DNA of 64,000 nt from Alteribacillus bidgolensis. Its GTDB lineage: Bacteria; Bacillota; Bacilli; Bacillales; Marinococcaceae. Positions 6,987 through 16,141 of this stretch are shown one piece after another. The notes beneath the pieces are model-generated. The model had not been told where the DNA came from and searched no databases. It was given only the letters and a program-made list of their open reading frames with translations. The stretch is from the NCBI RefSeq assembly GCF_002886255.1, contig NZ_NJAU01000003.1, positions 296,370 through 360,369 on the forward strand, read 5' to 3'. Position 1 is the first letter of the stretch. Every line of letters starts with the position of its first letter. A program made the translations under genes and the position numbers.

Positions 6987-8138
6987 TTAAGCCCTCTTTC
7001 TTCTATTACGAGCTATTGTATTTTGTGTAAGTTCTATAATTTCATTTCTTTGTTTTTCCAGTAAGAGGTCAAGATCTTCATCAGTAACTCCCGCGTCTTT
7101 CATAAATTTCTTGAATTCCTCTTCGATGGACCATTTAGGTACAGATCCCATCTCTCCTTTATACCTATTAACAAAATCTGAAATCAACTGCGAATGTGAT
7201 GGTATAGCTTTATCCGCTGGCGTATTTGACTTTCTATCTTTTGTATAACCTATTACTTTATTTATGTAGTGTAATGGGCTTTTTACGTCTTTTTTATTGT
7301 CGATTTGTTCCATTAATTCAAGTACTTTCTCTTTGTAAATCAACCAATGATATATCTCTTCTTCACTAATTTTAAATTTATATTTTTGTGCAAACGTTTC
7401 AACCTTATTTATAAATAAACTAGTTTCTAAATTTTGAGGAGAAGGATTTGTACCCATATCATTTTTTTCGATTAGAAATTTTATTCCTGTTACTTTTCTT
7501 CCTGTCTTAACTTCCTCTAAATCAAATCTTAGGTCTGAAAAATTTTCTAATTCTTTTTTTGCAGGTTTTATCACCCGGTTTTTTAGGTTTCCATAAGTTT
7601 TATATTGGTTTTCCAAACCTAAAATACTTCTAAAATCTTCAACGGTAAAATATCTTTCTTTAAGACGCTCATACTGCTTTAATAATTCGTAAATTCGAAT
7701 AGAATAAGAGGAACGAAGCTTTACTATGTTTTCATACTTATAACTAGTGAAATTTTTCTTCAATTCTAATAGGAACGGTTTTAACACTGGATCAAAACGT
7801 AGACTTACTGTGCCTTTATCATCATTGTAAACAACAGAAGATAACCAACTCATTTGATACAAACTTCCATTCATATGTACTTGAAATACTTTTTTCATAA
7901 GATCTCTCGTAATTTCTTTAAGTTCGCTATACTTGGGATTTCCTTTCAATCCTAATATGTCGTGAAGGCTTTTTATTGATAGAGTGTATGTTTTAAACTC
8001 TTCGTCCGTTGGCTGAATTTTACTAACTAAATATAATATAATGCGCTGCTCGGTTAAACCAAGTCTATAGGAAGCTTGAATCAACTCGTTACTTTTTGTA
8101 ACAATAGACTTTAACTCTCTATGCTCAAGATTCGACAA
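6987..8138 (-). CDS. rep: Rep_3-family plasmid replication initiator
   Basis: A RepB-type initiator of the Rep_3 superfamily. The N-terminal half contains the two winged-helix domains (ELIQASYRLGLTEQRIILYL, then VKLRSSYSIRIYELLKQYER, typical of iteron-binding initiators). The C-terminal 130 residues are more variable and lysine-rich. It should bind the iterons directly upstream and open the origin. I favour the TTG at 8136-8138 because GGAGG sits 8 nt upstream. An in-frame GTG at 8151-8153 and ATG at 8142-8144 are possible but poorly placed relative to that site. Its presence is the main reason to call this a plasmid. Confidence 0.9.
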   Translation of the reverse strand: MSNLEHRELKSIVTKSNELIQASYRLGLTEQRIILYLVSKIQPTDEEFKTYTLSIKSLHDILGLKGNPKYSELKEITRDLMKKVFQVHMNGSLYQMSWLSSVVYNDDKGTVSLRFDPVLKPFLLELKKNFTSYKYENIVKLRSSYSIRIYELLKQYERLKERYFTVEDFRSILGLENQYKTYGNLKNRVIKPAKKELENFSDLRFDLEEVKTGRKVTGIKFLIEKNDMGTNPSPQNLETSLFINKVETFAQKYKFKISEEEIYHWLIYKEKVLELMEQIDNKKDVKSPLHYINKVIGYTKDRKSNTPADKAIPSHSQLISDFVNRYKGEMGSVPKWSIEEEFKKFMKDAGVTDEDLDLLLEKQRNEIIELTQNTIARNRRKRA

Positions 8139-8159
8139 TATCATCCCCTCCACACTTCC

Positions 8160-8188
8160 ATTATCAATAATAAAAGGAAAAATTACAA
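8160..8188 (-). promoter_or_regulatory. rep promoter
   Basis: On the minus strand TTGTAA (8183-8188) and GATAAT (8160-8165) have a 17-bp spacer. An iteron core (TGTAATAGTT) lies just upstream at 8200-8209, so Rep binding could shut down its own promoter, as is common for iteron plasmids. Confidence 0.5.
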
Positions 8189-8240
8189 TAATTTTCTATG
8201 TAATAGTTAATTTAAACATTACTCTAAAGCCAAATAAAAA

Positions 8241-9062
8241 TACAAATTTGTAATAGTTCACCCCATTATATTCAAAGGATTCATGGCCAAAAACCAAACT
8301 TGTAATAGTTCATCCCCTACCCCTTACCGAACCAAAGGCGGAAACCAAATTCGTAATAGTTCATCCCCTATCTCTTACCGAACCCAAAGGCGGAAACCAA
8401 ATTCGTAATAATTCATCCTCTACCCTTTACCGATAACAAAGAGGAAAACCAAATTTGTAATAGTTCATCCCCTACCCCTTACCAAATACAAAGGGGGAAA
8501 CCAAATTCGTAATAGTTCATCCTTTACCCTTCACCAAATACAAAGGGGGAAACCAAATTTGTAATAGTTCATCCTTTACCCCTTACCGAATCCAAAGCCG
8601 GAAACCAAATTCGTAATAATTCATCCTCTACCCTTTACCGATAACAAAGAGGAAAACCAAATTTGTAATAGTTCATCCTTTATCCCTTACCGAATCCAAA
8701 GCCGGAAACCAAATTCGTAATAATTCATCCTCTACCCTTTACCGATAACAAAGAGGAAAACCAAATTTGTAATAGTTCATCCTTTACCCCTTACCGAATC
8801 CAAAGCCGGAAACCAAATTCGTAATAATTCATCCTCTACCCTTTACCGATAACAAAGAGGAAAACCAAATTTGTAATAGTTCATCCTTTACCCCTTACCG
8901 AATCCAAAGCCGGAAACCAAATTCGTAATAATTCATCCTCTACCCTTTACCGATAACAAAGAGGAAAACCAAATTTGTAATAGTTCATCCTTTACCCCTT
9001 ACCGAATCCAAAGCCGGAAATCAAATTTGTAATAGTTTATCCTCTCCTCCTTATCGAATACA
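8241..9062. repeat. 52-bp iteron array (origin of replication)
   Basis: About 15-16 tandem units of 52 bp, each containing the core CCAAATTYGTAATAGTTCAT followed by C/T-rich CCCTTACCGA-like sequence and AAAG. Cores start at 8293, 8345, 8397, 8449, 8501, 8553, 8605, 8657, 8709, 8761, 8813, 8865, 8917, 8969 and 9021. From about 8553 two variants alternate (AATAATTCATCCTC and AATAGTTCATCCTT), making a 104-bp higher-order unit repeated four or more times. This is a typical Rep_3 binding array but unusually long. Confidence 0.9.
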
Positions 9063-9069
9063 AAGGGGA

Positions 9070-9236
9070 AACCAAAAGTGTAATTGTTAGAACCAAATCC
9101 GTAACAGTTAAACCAAAAGTGTATTTTTTAAAACCAAACTTGTAATAATTTAAAACCGAATTTGTAATAACTAAAACCAAATTTGTAACAGTTAAAACCA
9201 AAAGTGTAATTGTTAGAACCAAATTTGTAATAATTT
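9070..9236. repeat. Short-period (20-22 bp) iterons
   Basis: At least eight copies of an AACCAAAnTnGTAAT-type core, at about 9071, 9092, 9112, 9132, 9153, 9174, 9195 and 9217. They follow directly on the 52-bp array and share its core. A spacing of one or two helical turns is the classical iteron layout, so this may be the functional core of the origin. The next 150 bp are very A+T-rich, as expected of an unwinding region. Confidence 0.85.
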
Positions 9237-9394
9237 AGTCTTGGAATTCCTATTAAACTAGTAGTTAGAGTTATACTGAAAACATTAAAACATTTAAAAC
9301 AAGTATAAACAATTAGTAAAACATTAAAACAGCACTTAAGTTAATAGATTTGATTGTTTTATTTTTAAATAAAGAAAAAGAAAAACAATTACGC

Positions 9395-9427
9395 GAATAT
9401 TTACGAAATATTCCTTTATGTTGTATG
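9395..9427 (+). repeat. Dispersed repeat, copy 1
   Basis: GAATATTTACGAA followed by ATATTCCTTTATGTTGTATG closely matches 18926-18957. The second copy contains a good promoter for the putative antitoxin RNA. No convincing gene was seen in 9241-9690. Confidence 0.5.
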
Positions 9428-9690
9428 CCTCGGATACCTCCCTGCTGTTTCCTTGACGTTACCTCCCGCAGTTTTTGTTTCCATTGTGCTCTTGTTTTCC
9501 AATAAGGACGGCACCGTACTCCATTTTTCCCCGACTATATATCAAACAGCACTCTTTTCCCGATTTAGCTTGAGTTCATCTTCCAGGAAATTTGTAACAC
9601 TCTTTAGCATCCGTTCCCCTTCAATTTTTATATTGGAGCACTAAGAACGGAAGAAAGTGAAGAGAATTCCGTGATCATCGTCACTAGCTA

Positions 9691-10015
9691 CTTTGACCTT
9701 TCTGCCAAAAGAAATTGGTGATTTATAGAGGTATTGCTATAAGATTGAAATCTTTGTCAAGTGGATGAAGCAACACCTAAAAATAAAATATTTCTACGGA
9801 AAAAGTAAAAATTCCGAATACCATTGATCGAATAAAATCACATATTGTCTAAAGTTGCCTCCTTCAATTAAAAGTCGGTCATGATGGAAACTTGTTAGGG
9901 CTGAAAAGAACGTTGAAAAAATCCTTTTCCCTTTTATACCTTTGTTTATTCTCTTTTCCGACAACCTATACGACCTTCTAAAGGGCGAATGAAATATGGT
10001 TGGAAAAGAGAATTA
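9691..10015 (+). pseudogene. IS4-family transposase remnant
   Basis: In shifting plus-strand frames the region reads KIEIFVKWMKQHLKIKYFYG and KSKN, the C-terminal hallmark of IS4-family transposases (Y-(2)-R/K-(3)-E-(6)-K region). Another frame then gives LQLKVGHDGNLLGLKRTLKK. It has at least two frameshifts and several stops, and no intact end was found. It is old debris between the origin and the ProX gene. Confidence 0.65.
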
Positions 10016-10214
10016 ACCATAATTGAACGAATATTTAAAAAAGTTAGTAAAAATTATGCAATGCTGGTGATTAAAGCTATAATAGTTTAAAACGATAAGT
10101 GAAACTTGATAAGGCATGTCACCTCAATGTGACAGGGGGTATCTTAACAGCCTTGTGTCACCTTCAACTATGAGAGAACTATCATTAAGTGAAAAAATAA
10201 ACGGAGGAACTTTC

Positions 10215-11231
10215 ATGAAAAGATTTTTTTGCTTGATTCTTGCAGTGACTCTTACTTCATCGTTGATCTTAGTAGGTTGCAGCAATGGTAGTGGTTCCAT
10301 AGCAAACACTAGAGTTATTGGGACAATTAAGTTTGCTGATCCGGGTTGGGATAGTATTAGGGTGCACAACGAGATCGCAAGAATTATTATTGAAGAAGGT
10401 TATGGGTATAAAACAGAAGTACGTCCAGGATCTGAAACAGCTTCACTTTTTGCGATAAGCACGGGAAGTATGGATGTTTTTATGGAGATTTGGACAGGAA
10501 GTTACCCAGACCAATATGGATCGGCCATTGAAAATAGTGAAATTATAGAAGCATCTGTAAACTTAGATGATACACAACAAGGCCTATATGTTCCCACTTA
10601 TGTTATTGAAGGGGATCTAGAGCGTGGTATTGAACCTATTGCTCCTGATTTAGAATCAATTCATGATTTGCCTGAATATTGGGAACTATTTAAAGATCCA
10701 GATAACCCAAGCAAAGGACGTATTTATGGTGCGATTCCAGGATGGAATGCTCATAAAGTCTTCCAAGAAAAAATGGAAAACTACGGATTATTCAAGACTT
10801 TTAATTATTATGAACCAGATTCTCAAACAGCGTTAAATAGATCACTCATTAAACTCTATGAAAGTGGCAAACCATGGGTAGGCTACCAATGGGAACCGTC
10901 ATGGATTGTTGGATTGTATGATATGACCAAATTAAAAGACGAACCATACAACCACAAAGATTGGTTAGATGGGTATCGTACAGAGTTCCCTTCGCAAAGA
11001 TTAACGATTGCAGTTCACAAAAAGCTACCAGAACAAGTACCAAAAGTTTATGAATTTCTAAGCAACTATTCTACAAATAGTGAAATTACGACTAACTTTT
11101 TAGCTTATATGGAGAAAAACGATGCAACTCCACATGAGGCGGCTGAATGGTTTCTAAAAGAATATGAAGAGGTATGGACTACCTGGGTTCCGAGTGACAT
11201 AAGTGAAAAAGTAAAAGCAAAGCTTAAATAA
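10215..11231 (+). CDS. Glycine betaine/proline-type ABC substrate-binding lipoprotein
   Basis: A 338-residue OpuAC/ProX-like binding protein. Residues 1-19 are a lipoprotein signal with lipobox LVGC, so the mature protein is membrane-anchored outside the cell. The body has the OpuAC pattern (KFADPGWDSIRVHNEIARII, GSMDVFMEIWTGSYPD, WVGYQWEPSWI), whose tryptophans would cage a quaternary amine. I chose ATG 10215, behind ACGGAGG; a longer frame upstream lacks a signal peptide. No ABC ATPase or permease is adjacent, so it must rely on a transporter encoded elsewhere or serve as a sensor. Confidence 0.85.
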   Translation: MKRFFCLILAVTLTSSLILVGCSNGSGSIANTRVIGTIKFADPGWDSIRVHNEIARIIIEEGYGYKTEVRPGSETASLFAISTGSMDVFMEIWTGSYPDQYGSAIENSEIIEASVNLDDTQQGLYVPTYVIEGDLERGIEPIAPDLESIHDLPEYWELFKDPDNPSKGRIYGAIPGWNAHKVFQEKMENYGLFKTFNYYEPDSQTALNRSLIKLYESGKPWVGYQWEPSWIVGLYDMTKLKDEPYNHKDWLDGYRTEFPSQRLTIAVHKKLPEQVPKVYEFLSNYSTNSEITTNFLAYMEKNDATPHEAAEWFLKEYEEVWTTWVPSDISEKVKAKLK

Positions 11232-11498
11232 TAACAAATAGTCAGGTCCTGTTTAAAATGTAAAAAAAGAAGTACAATCCGAATCGTTTCCCTGACTCGT
11301 GCTACTTTAAAATTGGAAAGTATATGAAAGAAGTTTTACATGCCAGATAGAAGATTATTTCCAAAATCAGCGGCAAAAAATGAATGCATTAAAATGCCGA
11401 AAGATTAAAAATTCTTATTAGAAACTGTTTACGAAATTGTGGAAAAGCGAAAAATCTATAAAATGACAATACTTACCTTAGAAGGAGGAGAAAAATAA

Positions 11499-13643
11499 AT
11501 GAAGCAGCAATATCCTGTATTATATTCCCGCCAAAAAGAGCTATTAAGAACATTGTTGATTGCTAACACTCCTGTTTCACATAAAGAACTATCGGAACTA
11601 TTTAAATTAAGTAAAAGAACGATTCAAAGGGAAATGAAAGTGCTTAAAAATATCTTGGATGTTTATGAATTAAAAATAGAGAAAAAATTGGGGGATGGTT
11701 TTGAATTAAAAGGTTCAGAGGAAGGAAAAAAAACGTTAAAAGAACATATAGAACAGGCAAAAACGTTGTCCGTATACTCTCCAGAAGAACGTCGGGATGG
11801 TATTACTTATGATTTATTGCTGTCTAAAGAACCGATTAAACAATTTGTATTTAGTAATAAGTACGGAGTTGCGGAAACGACCGTTAGCTCCGACTTGGAC
11901 AAGGTGGCCATTTGGCTTGAAACGGGAGGGATTCATCTCATTCGGACACCAGGGATTGGAGTATATATCGATGGACAGGAAAAGCATCGTAGAACGATGC
12001 TATCGCAACTGCTTCATAAGGATATAACGTTTGAAGAATGGCTTGAACTTTTTCATAACAAGACGGAAACAGAAGAGGGAGAAGTTCAAGGCCGGTTGGG
12101 TATGGTGATTCGAAGTCGTTTGCTAAATTTTATTCAAACTGACAAAATCTTGGCTGTTGAGCGGGTTGTAAACCAAGTCTTAAAAGAGCAAACAACGATC
12201 GAATTGACCGACCGGAACTATGTAAACCTGATCGTTCATCTAATACTTGCGGTTCAGAGAATAAAAAGCGGTGAGGTTATTGAAACACCAAATTTATCTA
12301 AAGATTATGAATTTGATAGGCTAATCTTTTCAATTGCAGAAAGAATTGTTGACCGACTTGAAACAGTTCTTTCCATTTCGATTCCTGCCATTGAAGTGAA
12401 TTATATTGCACTGCATTTATCTGGGGCTCGTCTTTTGAATGAAAAGAAAATGGATAACTATGAAATAGAAGAATTTGCTTGGGTTGAATTAGCGCAAAGC
12501 TTTATTCGTGCAGTGGAATTTCATCTAACAGAATCATTTGAAGGTGATGAATTACTTCTTGAAGGGTTAGTTTCTCACTTTGCTCCTGCTTTTAACCGTT
12601 TAAAATATGGTCTTCAAATCCATAATCCGATGCTTGAAGAAATTAAAGAAAGGTATCAGGAAGTTTTTGCTGCTTGTAAGCAAGCGTGTGAGTTATTATC
12701 AAAAAAAGCGGGTTATCCCATTCCAAACGATGAGGTCGGTTATTTGGCGATGCACATTGGAGCTGCGCTTATTCGAAAGAATGATACTTTAAAGAACGAG
12801 TATAAAGCGATCGTTGTATGTTCTAGTGGACTTGGAACATCGACATATCTTGCTTCAAGTCTGCATACTAAGATGCCAAATCTTAAAGTAGAAGCGGTTG
12901 TCTCGATGAATCAGCTTGAAGGATATCTACGGGAAAAGATGGAAGTGGATATCTTGATTTCAACAATAAATCTTCCTTTTGTGAAAAATAAAAATGTCGT
13001 CATTGTAAGCCCTTTTCTCAAACAGGAGGATCTATCAAGAATTCAAAATTCCCTTTCCAAAATTAATAAACCACAGTCATTTCAAAAGAGAGTAAATGTC
13101 GATGGAAAGTCATCTTCCGTCATGTCCCTTGCAAAATATGGGGAAGGTATGATTCAAATTTTGAACAATCTAAAAATCTATCATGATATTGATGTACGGC
13201 CTCCTGTTATGATTTCCAGTATTCTTAGTCCAGTCAAGGATGTTAAAGAAATAAGCGATTTTTGGAAACTTTCTAAAGACCTTGAAAAACGTGAGCAGCA
13301 AGGAGGGTTTGTATTAGGTAATTTAGCGATGATTCACGCTACGTCAGAAGGAGTAAATAACTTGCTTGTTGGCATTTTTCGAATAAAAGAACCTATTGTG
13401 TGGCCTTTTGATGATGAAGAACAGCCTATTCATACAGTACTCTTATTGGTAGCACCTAAGGAGTCTCCAAAAGAGCATATAGAAATGTTAAGTGAAATCA
13501 GTTCAATGTTAATAGAGGAATCGTTTGTTAACGTTTTGTTAGAATCTCCTGCTGACGTCGTGAGAAGTTCGTTGGAGGTTGTATTGTCAAAGGCATATGA
13601 AATGAAAGCGACACGTTTCTTGAAGGGGAATCGGGCTCAATGA
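11499..13643 (+). CDS. BglG/MtlR-type PTS transcriptional regulator
   Basis: A 714-residue multidomain regulator. It has an N-terminal HTH (VSHKELSELFKLSKRTIQRE), a second HTH/Mga-like region, two PTS regulation domains (about 190-400), an EIIB-like domain with a phosphorylatable Cys loop (VVCSSGLGTSTYLAS, near 445) and a C-terminal EIIA-like domain (about 560-710, with AMIHATSEG). Such proteins read sugar availability through phosphorylation by HPr and the cognate EII. It overlaps the EII gene by ATGA, so they are translationally coupled. AGAAGGAGG precedes the start. The sugar is unknown. Confidence 0.9.
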   Translation: MKQQYPVLYSRQKELLRTLLIANTPVSHKELSELFKLSKRTIQREMKVLKNILDVYELKIEKKLGDGFELKGSEEGKKTLKEHIEQAKTLSVYSPEERRDGITYDLLLSKEPIKQFVFSNKYGVAETTVSSDLDKVAIWLETGGIHLIRTPGIGVYIDGQEKHRRTMLSQLLHKDITFEEWLELFHNKTETEEGEVQGRLGMVIRSRLLNFIQTDKILAVERVVNQVLKEQTTIELTDRNYVNLIVHLILAVQRIKSGEVIETPNLSKDYEFDRLIFSIAERIVDRLETVLSISIPAIEVNYIALHLSGARLLNEKKMDNYEIEEFAWVELAQSFIRAVEFHLTESFEGDELLLEGLVSHFAPAFNRLKYGLQIHNPMLEEIKERYQEVFAACKQACELLSKKAGYPIPNDEVGYLAMHIGAALIRKNDTLKNEYKAIVVCSSGLGTSTYLASSLHTKMPNLKVEAVVSMNQLEGYLREKMEVDILISTINLPFVKNKNVVIVSPFLKQEDLSRIQNSLSKINKPQSFQKRVNVDGKSSSVMSLAKYGEGMIQILNNLKIYHDIDVRPPVMISSILSPVKDVKEISDFWKLSKDLEKREQQGGFVLGNLAMIHATSEGVNNLLVGIFRIKEPIVWPFDDEEQPIHTVLLLVAPKESPKEHIEMLSEISSMLIEESFVNVLLESPADVVRSSLEVVLSKAYEMKATRFLKGNRAQ

Positions 13644-15058
13644 TGAAACTAGGCCAATTGCTTAGCGCGATGGTTTACCGGAATATTGCTGTCATTTTAA
13701 CTGCTGGAATTATTAACGGAATCTTCGGAATTTATGGATGGTGGTATAACGATAGAATTTTACTATTATTGAATCCTATTTATAATATTTTGCTGCCTAT
13801 TTTATTAGGCTATACTGGTGGTAGATTAATAGGGGGACAACGGGGGGCTGTTGTTGCCTCCATTGTGACATATGGATTAACACTTTCAAGTTCCACTCCT
13901 TTCATAATAGGTGCAATGATTGTCGGACCATTGACAGGTTGGGTGGTCAAACAGCTTGATCAAGTTGTAAAAAAGAGGATGACCGGTATTGGCTATGAAT
14001 TGCTTATTGGAAATGCATTAGCTGCTATCATTTCTACTGTACTCACGATTTTATGTTTCCTTTATGTTGGACAATCATTTTCTACTGTCGTGGAGTGGTT
14101 AACTAAGTTATTGGAAACGATTATTTATTCTGGCTGGCTTCCATTAACAGCAGCAATCATTGAACCAGCTAAGATCCTATTTTTTAATAATATTATCAAT
14201 TTTGGGGTATTAGGACCACTTGGGATTCAACAGACCAAAGAGCTTGGGAAATCAATTTTTTTCTTGTTGGAAGCAAACCCAGGTCCCGGATTAGGTGTTC
14301 TTCTTGCCTATTGGCTAAAAATGAAGGCTGAGCAAAGAAAGGGAGCAAAACTAGCAGTCTTTATCCATTTTTTTGGTGGTATACATGAAGTTTGTTTCCC
14401 TTATGTTTTAATGAAACCCGTTCTGATTATTGCCCTTATTTTAGGTGGGATGGTGGGGGTGTTTACATTCCAATTGTTTGATATCGGTCTTGTAGCCATT
14501 CCATCGCCGGCCAGTATCTTCTTGTTTGTCGGTCTGGCGCCAAAAGAGGATATTATATTCATCCTTTTAGGTATATTCCTTTCGGCTATTACAACTTTTT
14601 TTTGCAGTATGCTTCTTTTAAAGCGGGTATCAGGTTCCCCTGCTTTGCAGGAAAACCGTGAATATATAAATTTCTACCGTACAGGCAATGATGAAAAACA
14701 AATCACAAAAGATGTAACGGAGAAAAAAGAAATAGCAGATACAGAAAATGTTTCAGCATTTACCAATATAAATGAGGTTAAACACATCCTCTTTGTTTGT
14801 GAAGCAGGAATGGGTTCCAGTGCAATGGGCGCTTCCATGTTAAAAAAGAAGCTTGCACAAGCAAATCTTACGACTATTGAAGTCGAAAATTCATCGGTTA
14901 GTGAAATTCCTGAGTATGCAGATCTCATCATCTGCCACCAAAGATTCCTTCCCGTTATACAAAAAACGGTACCAAATAAAGCTTGTTTTCCTCTTAAATC
15001 TTTCACGGATATGAAAGGTTACGATGAAATAGTGGAGCGAATAAAAAACTCTGTATGA
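13640..15058 (+). CDS. PTS transporter EIICB, mannitol-type family
   Basis: A 472-residue membrane protein. Residues 1-330 are a mannitol-type EIIC (many hydrophobic segments, EANPGPGLGVLLAYWL, and the GGIHEVCFPYVLMKP signature). After a charged linker, residues about 378-470 form an EIIB domain with CEAGMGSSAMGASMLKKK, whose Cys takes phosphate. There is no EIIA here; the EIIA-like domain sits in the coupled regulator. Its product would import and phosphorylate a polyol or sugar. Confidence 0.9.
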   Translation: MMKLGQLLSAMVYRNIAVILTAGIINGIFGIYGWWYNDRILLLLNPIYNILLPILLGYTGGRLIGGQRGAVVASIVTYGLTLSSSTPFIIGAMIVGPLTGWVVKQLDQVVKKRMTGIGYELLIGNALAAIISTVLTILCFLYVGQSFSTVVEWLTKLLETIIYSGWLPLTAAIIEPAKILFFNNIINFGVLGPLGIQQTKELGKSIFFLLEANPGPGLGVLLAYWLKMKAEQRKGAKLAVFIHFFGGIHEVCFPYVLMKPVLIIALILGGMVGVFTFQLFDIGLVAIPSPASIFLFVGLAPKEDIIFILLGIFLSAITTFFCSMLLLKRVSGSPALQENREYINFYRTGNDEKQITKDVTEKKEIADTENVSAFTNINEVKHILFVCEAGMGSSAMGASMLKKKLAQANLTTIEVENSSVSEIPEYADLIICHQRFLPVIQKTVPNKACFPLKSFTDMKGYDEIVERIKNSV

Positions 15059-15234
15059 TCCCCTCTACAACTTAAGTTCGATAATAGAAATAGATTGTTA
15101 TTTTTAATGTCTCTATGTTCGCTAAAGCTCTTTAGTTGGAAATAAAACAAAAAATAGGTATTCCCCTCTTATATAATATATTTTGGCATCTTACTTTGTT
15201 ATTGGCAAAACTAAATTAACAGTGTTTTTCATGA

Positions 15235-15269
15235 AACCTTCTAATTTCTCAATTAGGAGGTTATTTTTT
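15235..15269 (+). terminator. Intrinsic terminator after the PTS genes
   Basis: AACCTTCTAATT and AATTAGGAGGTT form a near-perfect 12-bp stem with a TCTC loop, followed by ATTTTTTATTTT. It lies 180 nt after the EIICB stop. Confidence 0.75.
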
Positions 15270-15381
15270 ATTTTGGGGTAAAACAGCTTACAAATCTAAA
15301 CAATATAGTTTAAATTGCGCCGAAGTGTTATTACATAAATCTGTATCCAACCCAAGTAATTCATTAGATAAACTATTTACC

Positions 15382-15435
15382 CCCTAGAACCAGTTTTGTC
15401 GCATTATGAATACGACAAAACCGATGGAACTAGGG
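15382..15435. promoter_or_regulatory. Nested inverted repeat upstream of the cupin gene
   Basis: GTTTTGTCG (15393-15401) pairs perfectly with CGACAAAAC (15413-15421). An outer pair, CCCTAGAACCA with TGGAACTAGGG (15425-15435), extends the symmetry with two mismatches. The 54-nt structure sits 85 nt ahead of the cupin start and could be an operator or a leader structure. Confidence 0.55.
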
Positions 15436-15519
15436 CACTTAAATGTCAACTATTAATGCTAGAATTAAATTGAAAGCGGAAACAATGTTAAAACTTAAAA
15501 ATTAATGGAGGGGAAAAAA

Positions 15520-15933
15520 ATGAGCAGAACGGAGACAAAAGATAATTACACTTACTTAAGCCAAAAACCAGGATTACAATTAATCAAAGCAGGTTCTTAT
15601 GAAAAGAAAGAATTAAATTCAATATTAGGGATTCCAGAAGTTAGAAGCCAAATCCTTGACGTGCCAATTACAGCAAATGAAGAAGCAGCAACATTAGGGT
15701 TGTACTCAATGCAAAAAGCTACAAAAGGTTTTGATTTTGAGTATGACTACTTAGAGATAAAAGCTGTTATCAGTGGGAAATTTGTTTTAAGTGATGACCA
15801 AGGGAACCATTTTGTAGCAGAAGCGGGAGATGTTGTAATTATCAACTCTGGTACTACGGTTACTTTCCATAGCGAGAGTGATGGTGAAGCAATTTATGTA
15901 GCACATAGATTACCAGACCCTACGTTTGCTTAA
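15520..15933 (+). CDS. Cupin-domain protein (EutQ-like)
   Basis: A 137-residue single cupin resembling the EutQ-type cupin (DYLEIKAVISGKFVLSDDQG, then EAGDVVIINSGTTVTFHSE). The usual metal-binding histidines of the first cupin motif are not evident, so binding rather than catalysis is likely. I chose ATG 15520 because GGAGGGG precedes it; the longer frame begins at an ATG inside that site. It stands ahead of an unknown protein and an NCS1 permease, which may form a small catabolic or uptake set. The ligand is unknown. Confidence 0.75.
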   Translation: MSRTETKDNYTYLSQKPGLQLIKAGSYEKKELNSILGIPEVRSQILDVPITANEEAATLGLYSMQKATKGFDFEYDYLEIKAVISGKFVLSDDQGNHFVAEAGDVVIINSGTTVTFHSESDGEAIYVAHRLPDPTFA

Positions 15934-16026
15934 CTCCATGATTTTAAGAATAATAGTTCAAAATACTTGTAAGACGATACGATAAGTGACTTGTCCAGAA
16001 AAAAGACAAGCTCATAACTTAGTAGA

Positions 16027-16067
16027 TACTACATTCTATAGCGTGATAAACCTTATAGAATGTAGTA
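16027..16067 (+). other. Perfect 14-bp hairpin between cupin and downstream gene
   Basis: TACTACATTCTATA (16027-16040) is perfectly complementary to TATAGAATGTAGTA (16054-16067). No T-run follows. It may stabilise or cut the transcript, or be an operator. Confidence 0.5.
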
Positions 16068-16141
16068 TTATCCAAATATTCAGATTTTAATAAGATGAAG
16101 CAACATTGCCCACTTTTAAAAAAAAGAAAGGAGTTAAAACA

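Noticed and set aside
6796..6990. 64-aa hydrophobic plus-strand ORF
   Set aside because: A+T-rich region, no ribosome site, and it ends over the rep stop codon.
9453..9644. 63-aa plus-strand ORF between iterons and IS4 relic
   Set aside because: No ribosome site and low-complexity Ser/Phe composition.
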